Assembly: GCA_039976075.1 (NCBI GenBank)
Contig: JBDWFY010000009.1
Span: forward strand, 124,001-188,000
Source: JBDWFY01 sp039976075
GTDB taxonomy: Bacteria; Pseudomonadota; Alphaproteobacteria; Rhizobiales; Stappiaceae
Direction: 5' to 3'
Length of the DNA: 64,000 nt
Below the pieces are notes generated by a model. It worked only from the letters and a program-made list of their open reading frames with translations, was not told the origin of the DNA and did no database searches. Shown here piece after piece: positions 32,578-40,758 of the stretch (within the stretch, counting starts at the first letter, position 1; the number at the start of each line of letters is the position of its first letter). Made by a program: the position numbers and the translations under genes.

Positions 32578-34557
32578 ATGACGGTAAAACAGCTCTCCGA
32601 AACCGTAATCAACCAGATAGCAGCGGGCGAGGTAATTGAACGCCCTGCCAGTGTGGTCAAGGAACTGGTCGATAATGCGATCGATGCCGGGGCGGATCGC
32701 ATCGATGTCGTTACTGCCGCTGGTGGCAAGACATTGCTCCGCATCACGGACAATGGATGCGGCATGAGCGCCGAAGATCTCGTCCTGGCCGTTCAGAGAC
32801 ATTGCACATCCAAACTCAATGAAGATGATCTGTTCGATATCCGTACGCTGGGCTTTCGCGGTGAGGCGCTGCCGTCAATCGGGGCAGTGTCACGCTTGTC
32901 AATTGCGACACGCCGGGAAGGGGAATCCAATGGCTGGCAGTGTGCCATTGATGGCGGCAACAAAAGTGAATGCACCCCGACCGCAATCAATCGCGGCACG
33001 CGTGTTGAAGTCCGTGACTTGTTTTTCGCTACTCCAGCGAGGTTGAAATTTCTGAAATCGGACCGGGCGGAAACCAATGCTATTACTGATGTTCTGAAAC
33101 GTCTGGCTCTGGCCTATCCCGCGATACATTTTACCATCGACGGCACAGATCGTAAATTGACGGAATATGCACCGGCCCGCGGCGACAATCCGCAACTCGT
33201 GCGGATCGGGCAGGTCCTCGGGGCCGATTTTATCGAAAATGCCATGACAATCGATGCCGTCCGTGAAGGTGTTCGGGTTTCAGGTTTCGCCGGACTTCCC
33301 ACCTTCCATCGCGCCAATGCGCTGCAACAGTTCTTTTTTGTCAATGGCCGACCGGTAAAAGACAAACTTTTGCTTGGTGCCATGCGCGGAGCGTATGCGG
33401 ATGTTCTCGCCCGTGACCGTCACCCGATTGTCGTGTTGTTCATTGATGTGGAACCCCACGATGTCGATGTGAATGTCCACCCTGCCAAAAGTGATGTGCG
33501 GTTTCGCGATGCCGCGCATGTGCGCGGGTTGTTGGTCAGCGCAATTAAACAGGCTTTGGCAGCGGCAGGACACAGGGCATCAACTGCCGGTGGCTGGGAT
33601 ACATTGGCGGCGATTCGCCCGCAAGGGGGTGGAAACTCGATGCCACCGATGACGAGAGGTTGGCGCGGTGGGCATGCAGGGCGGTATGCATACACACCCC
33701 AACGGGCCACGGGCGGCAGCCACACACAATCGGTGTTTCGCCCATTGGCACCTGATGCTGACATCAACGGTATCACCCGGGTTGCCGATCATGGCGAGTC
33801 AGGCTTCGGCGACGGCAGTACAACTTACACAGGCACAACTTACGACGGCATGGAAGAGGCCGGTGGTTTATACCGCAATGACGAGGCCGGTGCGGGTCAG
33901 GCCAGCATGCACCCGATTGCCCGACCAAGTGCGGATACGCGCGCTCATGACATTCCGGCGGATGAAACATCTCTGGAACGACCACTGGGAGCACCGCGCG
34001 CGCAGATACATGCCAACTATATCGTTTCGCAAACCAAAGATGGCCTGGTGATCGTGGATCAGCATGCTGCGCACGAACGACTTGTTTACGAACGTCTCAA
34101 GGAAGCGCTCGAAAAGAAAGGCGTGCAACGTCAGCTGCTTTTAATCCCCGAAGTGGTGGAACTGCCGGAGGAGGATGTCAGTCGCTTGCTTGAACGATGC
34201 GAGGATTTGGCTGAATTCGGCCTGGTGATTGAGGCATTCGGACCGGGAGCCGTTGCTGTCCGGGAAACGCCTGCGTTGTTGGGTGATCTTGATATTCGCG
34301 GCCTGGTTAAGGACATTGCCGATGATCTGGCAGAATGGAACACAGCGACGCGTCTCGAAGAGAAACTCAATTATGTCGCCGCAACAATGGCGTGTCATGG
34401 CTCGGTCCGCTCAGGTCGTCATCTGCGCGCCCAGGAAATGGATGCACTACTGAGAGAAATGGAAGCAACGCCACTTTCCGGCCAATGCAATCACGGTCGG
34501 CCGACCTATGTTGAACTGAAGCTGAAGGATATTGAACGTTTGTTCGGTCGACGTTGA
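32578..34557 (+). CDS. mutL: DNA mismatch repair protein MutL
   Basis: 659 residues from ATG 32578; upstream in-frame ATGs lack family sequence. The N-terminal GHKL ATPase shows ELVDNAIDAGAD, ITDNGCGM and GFRGEALPSI. After a glycine-rich linker of low complexity, the C-terminal domain has VDQHAAHERLVYE, the DQHA(x)2E(x)4E endonuclease motif with Asp494, then MACHGSVR and CNHGRP. So this MutL should nick the new strand itself, as expected where mutH is missing. Convergent with rsmD at 37 bp. Confidence 0.96.
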   Translation: MTVKQLSETVINQIAAGEVIERPASVVKELVDNAIDAGADRIDVVTAAGGKTLLRITDNGCGMSAEDLVLAVQRHCTSKLNEDDLFDIRTLGFRGEALPSIGAVSRLSIATRREGESNGWQCAIDGGNKSECTPTAINRGTRVEVRDLFFATPARLKFLKSDRAETNAITDVLKRLALAYPAIHFTIDGTDRKLTEYAPARGDNPQLVRIGQVLGADFIENAMTIDAVREGVRVSGFAGLPTFHRANALQQFFFVNGRPVKDKLLLGAMRGAYADVLARDRHPIVVLFIDVEPHDVDVNVHPAKSDVRFRDAAHVRGLLVSAIKQALAAAGHRASTAGGWDTLAAIRPQGGGNSMPPMTRGWRGGHAGRYAYTPQRATGGSHTQSVFRPLAPDADINGITRVADHGESGFGDGSTTYTGTTYDGMEEAGGLYRNDEAGAGQASMHPIARPSADTRAHDIPADETSLERPLGAPRAQIHANYIVSQTKDGLVIVDQHAAHERLVYERLKEALEKKGVQRQLLLIPEVVELPEEDVSRLLERCEDLAEFGLVIEAFGPGAVAVRETPALLGDLDIRGLVKDIADDLAEWNTATRLEEKLNYVAATMACHGSVRSGRHLRAQEMDALLREMEATPLSGQCNHGRPTYVELKLKDIERLFGRR

Positions 34558-34594
34558 ACAGCCGTCGAAATGGTGGTCAAATACCGGGCGGTAG

Positions 34595-35149
34595 TCAGGA
34601 CGCTCTCAAAATGACAATCTGGCTGTCACCGCTCTTTCTCTGGTCCACCAGTTCAAAGCCGTCCGGAACCGAAATTTCCGCTTTGGCATCTTCTTCCAGT
34701 AGGCAGAGCGCGTCCTCCTGCAGCCAGTTACCATCTCGCGCGGCTCTCAGCGCCTTCTCACCCAATCCAAGCCTGTAGGGCGGATCCAGAAAAACAAGAT
34801 CAAAGGGCGGAATCGTGCCCGCACTGCCAAGCCTTGTTGCATCCCGGCGGAATATTTTCGTCGCACCTGTCAGGCCCATGGCTTCGATGTTGCGCCTCAT
34901 AAGGCCCCTGGGTTCCACGGCTTCGTCAACAAACAGGCAGTTATTTGCGCCGCGGCTCATCGCTTCAAGGCCCAGCGCGCCGGTCCCTGCAAACAGATCC
35001 AGAACCCGGGCGCCTGTGACCGCATCATCGAAGCCATGGGCAAGAATATTGAAAATTGTTTCGCGCAGGCGGTCCGATGTCGGACGTGTGCCACTGCCTT
35101 TGGGAGTGGCGAGTGCCATACCTTTGAACCGGCCTCCGACGATCCGCAT
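34595..35149 (-). CDS. rsmD: 16S rRNA (guanine966-N2)-methyltransferase
   Basis: Methylates G966 of 16S rRNA with S-adenosylmethionine. From ATG 35149 the protein has 184 residues. It shows MRIVGGRFKG, the SAM motif VLDLFAGTGALGLEAMSRGA, and the catalytic LDPPYRLG (DPPY). The start codon overlaps the stop of the preceding pseudouridine synthase gene by one base (TGATG), so the two rRNA-modifying genes are coupled. Confidence 0.94.
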   Translation of the reverse strand: MRIVGGRFKGMALATPKGSGTRPTSDRLRETIFNILAHGFDDAVTGARVLDLFAGTGALGLEAMSRGANNCLFVDEAVEPRGLMRRNIEAMGLTGATKIFRRDATRLGSAGTIPPFDLVFLDPPYRLGLGEKALRAARDGNWLQEDALCLLEEDAKAEISVPDGFELVDQRKSGDSQIVILRAS

Positions 35150-36150
35150 CAACGGGTCCTTTTACGTGGACCGCCCGCCGGTTTATTGGGGTCTTTGCCT
35201 CTTTTTTTGTTCGATAGAGCAGCCTTGCCATCTTTTGCAGAGACGAAACCGGCTTTACCGCGGACGATTTTGCCTGGTTTTCTGTTTTTCTCTGATTTTT
35301 GCGGTGGCTTTGGCGGCTCCTGCTTCAGCGGCGCATCAAAATCTGCACCCGCTGTTTCAATCAGGCGTTCGCCAAGTTGATCTCGCAGCACACGTCCTCG
35401 GATTTCGCGGACTTCTCCTGTTGCCAGTTCAGCCAACTGAAAGGGTCCGAACGAAACACGTATAAGACGACCGACTTGCAGCCCCAGATGCTCCAGAACT
35501 TTCTTGATTTCCCGGTTCTTGCCTTCCCGAAGACCAATATTTATCCAGCAATTGTCTTTGACCTGTCGTTCAAGGCTCGCTTCAATCGCGCCATAGAGAA
35601 CGCCATCAATGGCAATACCATCGGCCAGTTTATCCAGAGATTCCTGCGATATCCGACCGTAAGCACGGACACGGTATCGGCGCAGCCATCCGGTATTGGG
35701 CAACTCGATAACGCGTGCCAGGCCGCCATCATTGGTGAGCAACAAGAGGCCTTCAGTATTAATGTCGAGGCGACCGATGCTCAGAACGCGTGGAAGGTCC
35801 TTTGGAAGCCGAGAAAAGACAGTCGGTCGTCCTTCTGGATCTTTGTTGGTGGTCACCAGTCCCTTGGGTTTGTGATAAAGCCAAAGCCGTGTGCGTTCAC
35901 GGGTTGGCAGCGGGGCACCGTCGACCTCCACTTTGTCGCCCGGACCGACTGTCATGGCTGGCGTCGTCAACAATGTTCCATTCAGTTTAACCCGACCGTC
36001 CGTGATCCAAACTTCTGCCTCGCGCCGCGAACACAGCCCGGCCCGGGCCATAACTTTGGCAATGCGCTCGCCTTTTGGCAGGCCGTCGGGTTGACCCGCG
36101 GTATCGGACTCTTTGCTGGGGGGGCGTTTTTTTGTGTTTTTGTTTGTCAT
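35149..36150 (-). CDS. RluB-type rRNA pseudouridine synthase
   Basis: Converts a uridine of large-subunit rRNA to pseudouridine. The S4 RNA-binding domain lies near residues 30-75 (MARAGLCSRREAEVWI). The catalytic motif is GRLDINTEGLLLLTNDGG, with Asp as nucleophile, and KNREIKKVLEHLGL follows. The family is RsuA/RluB. A lysine- and proline-rich basic tail of about 75 residues extends beyond the catalytic domain and probably aids RNA binding. RluB versus RluE or RluF specificity is not fixed by sequence. Coupled to rsmD. Confidence 0.88.
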   Translation of the reverse strand: MTNKNTKKRPPSKESDTAGQPDGLPKGERIAKVMARAGLCSRREAEVWITDGRVKLNGTLLTTPAMTVGPGDKVEVDGAPLPTRERTRLWLYHKPKGLVTTNKDPEGRPTVFSRLPKDLPRVLSIGRLDINTEGLLLLTNDGGLARVIELPNTGWLRRYRVRAYGRISQESLDKLADGIAIDGVLYGAIEASLERQVKDNCWINIGLREGKNREIKKVLEHLGLQVGRLIRVSFGPFQLAELATGEVREIRGRVLRDQLGERLIETAGADFDAPLKQEPPKPPQKSEKNRKPGKIVRGKAGFVSAKDGKAALSNKKRGKDPNKPAGGPRKRTR

Positions 36151-36229
36151 GAATGGCGTGATAGCAGAGGTTCACGATGAAGCAAGACGTTTCTATCGCC
36201 AAAAAAATCGTAATTCGGATGTCACTGTA

Positions 36230-36982
36230 GTGATCATTGATTTGTTTTCTCCAGAACACCTCATCCTGTTTGCAACGGCCTATTTTATCGCGGCGCTTGT
36301 AAAGGGATTGACCGGGCTGGGATTTTCCACGACGGCATTGGCGATACTTGCTTTGTTTATTGGCGTGAAACCGGCATTGCCACTGATGCTGATCCCTTCA
36401 CTAGTCAGCAATGTACTGGTTATGGTCGATGCCGGGCATTTCTACTCTGTCACCAGGCGTTTTTGGCCGCTTTATCTGGCGACTATACCCGGTGTCGTGA
36501 TCGGGCTGGGAACACTATCCCTCATCAGTCCGACTTTAGCTGCGGCAATACTTGGCTGCGTGCTGATTATTTATGGTCTCTTTGCACTGAGCAAACCCGG
36601 ATTTGCACTTTCCGGCAGGCTTGAACGACGTCTCGCTATCCCGACCGGTATCCTGACTGGCATCGTAAACGGTATGACCGGCTCCCAGGTCATGCCCGTT
36701 TTACCTTATCTGATGGCGCTTCGGTTGGCCCCGGATCAGTTCGTGCAGGCAATCAATATTTCCTTTTCCCTGTGTTCTCTTGTCATGGCCGCCGGTTTGG
36801 CCGGGCTGGGATGGATTACGCAGGAAGCAGTTTTGATTTCCATTTTTGGCCTTGTACCGATGTTTGTCGGACTGAAGATCGGAACCGTTGTTCGGCGACG
36901 GCTATCCATCGGTCTGTTTCGCACTCTGGTACTTTGTCTATTGATTATCTTTGGCCTATTACTCATCGGCAAATTGATCTGA
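36230..36982 (+). CDS. TauE/SafE-family permease
   Basis: Membrane protein of about 250 residues with eight hydrophobic segments. The repeated half-motif is AALVKGLTGLGFSTTALAI in the first half and GILTGIVNGMTGSQVMPVLPYL in the second, as in the TauE/SafE anion exporters. I favour GTG 36230, because the ATG at 36149 would overlap the start of the divergent pseudouridine synthase gene; the start is uncertain. The next gene, tadA, begins 9 bp later. Transport substrate (sulfite, sulfoacetate or other) is unknown. Confidence 0.82.
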   Translation: MIIDLFSPEHLILFATAYFIAALVKGLTGLGFSTTALAILALFIGVKPALPLMLIPSLVSNVLVMVDAGHFYSVTRRFWPLYLATIPGVVIGLGTLSLISPTLAAAILGCVLIIYGLFALSKPGFALSGRLERRLAIPTGILTGIVNGMTGSQVMPVLPYLMALRLAPDQFVQAINISFSLCSLVMAAGLAGLGWITQEAVLISIFGLVPMFVGLKIGTVVRRRLSIGLFRTLVLCLLIIFGLLLIGKLI

Positions 36983-36991
36983 GGGAAATAA

Positions 36992-37447
36992 GTGATCGAG
37001 GGATCCACCGAAGGCTATATGGCGGCGGCACTCGCCGAAGCTCAGGCAGCTGAACAGCGGGGCGAGGTGCCGATCGGAGCTGTGATCGTCAAAGAACGAA
37101 CGATTATTGCAAGAGCCGGTAACAGAACGCTTGCGGATAAGGACCCGACGGCGCATGCGGAAATTCTTGCTATCCGATCTGCTGCGGCGCTGCTCAATTC
37201 AGAACGGCTTCCCGGATGTGACCTCTATGTTACGCTGGAGCCGTGTCCCATGTGCGCCGCTGCAATTTCATTTGCTCGTATCCGCCGGCTTTATTTCGGT
37301 GCAGGAGATCAAAAAGGCGGGGCAGTCGAACATGGGGTGCGTCTTTTTCAGGCTGAGACCTGTCACCATAGCCCTGACGTCTATTCAGGCATCGGTGAAC
37401 TGGAATCTTCGAAAATGTTACGGAACTTTTTTTCTCGGCGCCGATAA
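36992..37447 (+). CDS. tadA: tRNA-specific adenosine deaminase
   Basis: Deaminates adenosine 34 of tRNA-Arg to inosine for wobble decoding. The 151 residues show the zinc-deaminase motifs TAHAEILAI (His and catalytic Glu) and EPCPMCAAAI (two Cys). GTG 36992 is preceded by GAGGGA at the right distance. It follows the TauE-type gene by 9 bp, and ends before a long palindrome that separates it from the convergent permease. Confidence 0.94.
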   Translation: MIEGSTEGYMAAALAEAQAAEQRGEVPIGAVIVKERTIIARAGNRTLADKDPTAHAEILAIRSAAALLNSERLPGCDLYVTLEPCPMCAAAISFARIRRLYFGAGDQKGGAVEHGVRLFQAETCHHSPDVYSGIGELESSKMLRNFFSRRR

Positions 37448-37469
37448 AGATCTCATGTATCTTCAAGTA

Positions 37470-37515
37470 TTTGTGTCATGATGTTGACACAAAGAAGTCA
37501 ACATCATGACACAAA
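37470..37515. terminator. Perfect 19-bp inverted repeat between convergent genes
   Basis: TTTGTGTCATGATGTTGAC (37470-37488) pairs exactly with 37497-37515 around an 8-base loop. It lies 22 bp after the tadA stop and 20 bp before the permease stop. Position favours a two-way terminator, but no T run follows on either strand. The left half also forms a second dyad, TTTGTGTCA-tgatgt-TGACACAAA (37470-37493), so alternative folding or protein binding is possible. Confidence 0.6.
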
Positions 37516-37535
37516 CGAAATGGTGCGCGTTCGGC

Positions 37536-38582
37536 CTAATATCCAAGGTAAGCTTGGAACAGAATACCCGATAGTGCGGCGCCGAATATTGCGATGGTGA
37601 CATAGGCGACAAATACCGGCAGTCGCGCCAGCGCAAACACGGCAATAGCTGCCGGAATCGACGTCACGCCGCCTCCTACCAGAAAAGCAAGTCCGGCTCC
37701 GGGCGCCATGCCTTGATCGATCAACCCACCAACAAGCGGCAGGGCGGCATAGCCATTCAGGTAGGCCGGGATCCCGACCAGCGTTGCACCCAGAATGGTC
37801 AGAATTCCTGCATCGCCGGCGATCGAACGAATGAAACCATCGGGCATATAGGCAAGCATCAGGCTCTCGAGCAAGAATGCGAGTGCTAACCACTTTCCAA
37901 GAAAAAGCAGGTTTTGAACGCTCGAAACCCCAAACTTTTTCCGCCGTGCTTCGTCGTGCCAGAATGCCCAGGCTACCGGTTTGTTGCTGCGAACACTTGC
38001 CGCCCCGCAACCACCGTTGCCCACACCATCGCGCAAGGGATTGGAAAACAGACCACGGCGCATCAGAATGTGGATGGAAAACCCGCCCAGCAGTCCAATC
38101 CCGATTGCCGCCATCGTTTTCACCATTGCAAATTCTGTCCCCAGCGTTCCAGCCGTCAGGATAAACATGGTTGGATCCATAACCGGAGAAGCCAACCAGA
38201 ATGCCATGACCGGTGCCAGCGGCACACCCATGCCAAGCAAGGCTGCGATCAACGGGATGACACCGCATGAACAGAAAGGAGACAGACCGCCCATAAGGGC
38301 TGCAGCGACAATCATCTGCATCTGACGCCCGCTGAAGGCTTTTGCAATCAAATTGTCAGCGCCGCTGGCGCTGGCGTAGGCGGCAATGAAGATCGAGGCA
38401 AGCAGGAAGGGAGCCACGTGGACAACCTGCTGAATAAGAAAAGCAAAACTATCACCGGCCTGCACAGGATCGAATGCTGTCAGCGCAAGTAAAATCAGAA
38501 CAATCGCCAGAGCAGCCTTGTCCGTTCGTGCCCACACCTTGCTGAGGAAGGAGGGCGTTGGCAGTAATGAAAGTTCGCTCAT
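37536..38582 (-). CDS. ArsP-type permease (DUF318 family)
   Basis: 348 residues with about eight to ten membrane segments in two halves joined by a cytoplasmic loop. The first half has the thiol motif GGLSPFCSCGVIPLIAAL, then SPVMDPTMF, as in ArsP/DUF318 permeases that export organoarsenicals or other soft metal compounds. The loop carries NGGCG. The next gene on the same strand, 95 bp upstream, is an ArsR regulator, and near-identical operators precede both genes. This supports a metal- or metalloid-inducible exporter; the ligand is not known. Confidence 0.82.
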   Translation of the reverse strand: MSELSLLPTPSFLSKVWARTDKAALAIVLILLALTAFDPVQAGDSFAFLIQQVVHVAPFLLASIFIAAYASASGADNLIAKAFSGRQMQMIVAAALMGGLSPFCSCGVIPLIAALLGMGVPLAPVMAFWLASPVMDPTMFILTAGTLGTEFAMVKTMAAIGIGLLGGFSIHILMRRGLFSNPLRDGVGNGGCGAASVRSNKPVAWAFWHDEARRKKFGVSSVQNLLFLGKWLALAFLLESLMLAYMPDGFIRSIAGDAGILTILGATLVGIPAYLNGYAALPLVGGLIDQGMAPGAGLAFLVGGGVTSIPAAIAVFALARLPVFVAYVTIAIFGAALSGILFQAYLGY

Positions 38583-38595
38583 AACTAATTCCTAC

Positions 38596-38613
38596 GATAT
38601 TTCTAGTAATATC
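38596..38613. promoter_or_regulatory. ArsR-type operator before the permease gene
   Basis: Perfect dyad GATATT-tctagt-AATATC, 13 bp upstream of the permease start. It matches the site before the regulator gene at 39048-39065. The repeat is seen; binding by the ArsR protein is inferred. Confidence 0.7.
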
Positions 38614-38677
38614 AAAATACTAGGTGTCAGACGTGCGTATTCGCCCTGCATTTCGAGTGAATTAAAACGGCGGGGCC

Positions 38678-39010
38678 CTAACTTGCCTCTTTGTCTACTT
38701 TTTGGATGTCGGTCATGCGTGTGTCCGCAAGAATGCAACACTGGTCTGTCAGAAAATGGATCAAGCCGTTCATCGCCTGGTAATTGGCACGGCAAATTAA
38801 TGTCGTGCCCTGTCGTTCCTGGCGCACCAGACCAACAAGCACCAGCTTGTGCAGGTGATGGGAGAGAGTCGATAACGCCCCGCCCACTCGTTTGTTCAGC
38901 ATACCAACACTCAGGCCCGGTTCACCCGCTTTCACGAGCTCGCGAAACAGTTTCAACCGTGTTGGATTTCCCAGCGCTTCCAGGCGCGATGCGGCGTCAT
39001 CAAGTGTCAT
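38678..39010 (-). CDS. ArsR-family transcriptional regulator
   Basis: 110 residues from ATG 39010 (MTLDDAASRLEALGNPTRLKLF). The winged helix-turn-helix reads MLNKRVGGALSTLSHHLHKLVLVGLVRQE. There is no classical ELCVCDL arsenic motif in the recognition helix, but the C-terminal part contains a cysteine pair (LTDQCCILAD) that could bind metal or metalloid, and one more in LICRANY. It lies upstream of the ArsP-type permease, and both genes have the same dyad in front, so it probably represses itself and the permease. Confidence 0.87.
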   Translation of the reverse strand: MTLDDAASRLEALGNPTRLKLFRELVKAGEPGLSVGMLNKRVGGALSTLSHHLHKLVLVGLVRQERQGTTLICRANYQAMNGLIHFLTDQCCILADTRMTDIQKVDKEAS

Positions 39011-39047
39011 GAGTACTAGTTTAGGTGAGTTCACCCGTTATTACAAC

Positions 39048-39065
39048 GGTATTTCTAATAATATC
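39048..39065. promoter_or_regulatory. ArsR-type operator before the regulator gene
   Basis: GGTATT-tctaat-AATATC, one mismatch in the arms, 37 bp upstream of the regulator ATG. It differs from the permease operator at only two positions out of 18, which is good evidence for a shared regulator. Confidence 0.7.
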
Positions 39066-39101
39066 GAAATTAAGTCTAAATGCCTGAGCGCCGAAAACGT
39101 G

Positions 39102-39929
39102 CTAGGCAGCGAGGGCAAGGTCCAAACGTCTCTTGATTTCGTCCTTCATCGGCTCGGCTGACTTCAGGATTTTCTCCGTTTTCAGGAAATCCAGAACTCG
39201 GAAACCGGGAATATCGGGTTTGATGAGAATGTCAGGCTGGCGCAGTTTCAGTTTTGCCGCTGCAATGGACTGCATGAAAATCTGGGTGGCTCCGAATACC
39301 GATTCACTCGCAGAGGGCAGTTTGCGTTTGGGGTTTGGAAGCGGTGAGCCGACAACATCAACAGCAATAACGATGTCAAGATTTGGCGGCAGAACATCAA
39401 ACGGCAGTGGATTGACAATGCCGCCATCTATCATGATCCGGTCCTCGAAATGAACCGGTTTGAACAGGGCAGGGATGGCAATGGATGCGGCAATGGCCCC
39501 ATGCAAATCACCTGAACGAATATCAACTTCCTTGCAACTGTAAAAGTCCGTGGCGATGGCTGAGAACGGGATTTTGAGGTCGTCAAACCGTTCGGGAATC
39601 ATATCGCCGACAAACTGGTCGATGACGCGATGGGCATCGAACCGTGACACGCCGCCTCCGGCCATGAATTCAGAGAATTTTTTGGGCCGCAGGTTCCACA
39701 TCCTTGCCAGCACCTTGCCACGGTCCTTGAAGGTACGAACTGCGTATTCGCGAATTTCTTCTCCGGATCTTCCGGCCGCGTATCCCGCTCCCAGGATTGC
39801 GCCGATCGATGTTCCGGACATCGCTACGGGCTGAATTCCCAGCTCGTCCAGAGCTTCCAGAACAGGAATGTGCGCCATGCCGCGGGCACCGCCGCCGCCG
39901 AGGGCCAGTCCAATTCGACGTGTACTCAT
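39102..39929 (-). CDS. Patatin-like phospholipase (RssA/NTE type)
   Basis: 275-residue serine hydrolase with the patatin fold. The oxyanion loop is GLALGGGGARGMAHI, the nucleophile elbow GTSIGA (Ser about 42) and the catalytic Asp lies in MIDGGIVNPLPF. A Ser-Asp dyad of this kind deacylates phospholipids or lysophospholipids. No signal peptide, so probably cytoplasmic or membrane-attached. Divergently placed to the arsR side, single gene. Confidence 0.92.
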   Translation of the reverse strand: MSTRRIGLALGGGGARGMAHIPVLEALDELGIQPVAMSGTSIGAILGAGYAAGRSGEEIREYAVRTFKDRGKVLARMWNLRPKKFSEFMAGGGVSRFDAHRVIDQFVGDMIPERFDDLKIPFSAIATDFYSCKEVDIRSGDLHGAIAASIAIPALFKPVHFEDRIMIDGGIVNPLPFDVLPPNLDIVIAVDVVGSPLPNPKRKLPSASESVFGATQIFMQSIAAAKLKLRQPDILIKPDIPGFRVLDFLKTEKILKSAEPMKDEIKRRLDLALAA

Positions 39930-40070
39930 CTGTCTAATGCCTTAAAGCCAAAAACCTGAAAATTGACATTAAAGCATCACAGACTGTTTGGGAATTTTTG
40001 GTGGCCTTAGAATGGGGGATAGAACTTTCCCCGATGGGACCGCCAGAGAAGTCTCCGACAATCTGAATTG

Positions 40071-40592
40071 TTAGGTTGGCAGCAGGCCATTTTTCAAACG
40101 CCGCAACGCGTCTTCCTGTGCCATTTGGGGGCTCTCCGTTTGATTGATTATCTGCCGAGCCATATCAAGGACATCCCGTTTTTCATCCTGTGAAAGATTG
40201 TTCTGCCAAAGGGGTATGAGGCCCCGGACAACTTGATTTGCATCGGGTGTTTCCCGGCATGCCCATCGTGCAAACGTAATATGCTCATCCGTGCATTGCA
40301 TTCCGGTTGTTTGCTGGAGAATGGTTTTGATCCGGGCTTCCTGTGCATGCGTCATCGGCGCTGCCGCTTCGGCGAGACTGACCAACAAGACAGTTGTGCC
40401 AAGAACAGGGTCGTCAATACCGGCCAAAACAGACGAATGTACTTTCTTGCGAAACTTCGATCGACGATAAGCGCCCCTGGCACGGCCCACAGCATCCGCT
40501 GCGTCGCCAATCAATTGTCTGGAGTGCTGGTAGCGATAATACCAGAAGGCGGCAGCGCCCAACACCGACAGGATCAATCCGATAATATGCAT
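40071..40592 (-). CDS. Membrane-anchored TerB-like protein, unknown function
   Basis: 173 residues. One N-terminal membrane helix (HIIGLILSVLGAAAFWYYRY) is followed by a basic linker and an all-helical domain from about residue 60. The pattern LAEAAAPMTHAQEARIKTILQQ and LSQDEKRDVLDMARQI recalls the acidic helix pairs of TerB-like domains, though the similarity is loose. Single gene between a patatin and purD. No specific function can be assigned. Confidence 0.55.
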   Translation of the reverse strand: MHIIGLILSVLGAAAFWYYRYQHSRQLIGDAADAVGRARGAYRRSKFRKKVHSSVLAGIDDPVLGTTVLLVSLAEAAAPMTHAQEARIKTILQQTTGMQCTDEHITFARWACRETPDANQVVRGLIPLWQNNLSQDEKRDVLDMARQIINQTESPQMAQEDALRRLKNGLLPT

Positions 40593-40758
40593 TTGCTTAA
40601 TACCGTTTCATCTACTAACAATTCGCAACTTTAACGGGTTGCGGCAACAAGACGGTTTTTAGCAGTGCAAGAATGGTTCGCGCTACCTGAAATTGAGTAT
40701 GGGTCTGTTTCCTTGAGAATGTGGTAAATGGCAGGCTGACCGGTTAAGCCAGTACTTT

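Noticed and set aside
33600..33930. Glycine-rich low-complexity stretch in mutL as a possible insertion or frameshift
   Set aside because: It is the variable linker between the ATPase and C-terminal domains; the frame is open throughout and both ends are conserved.
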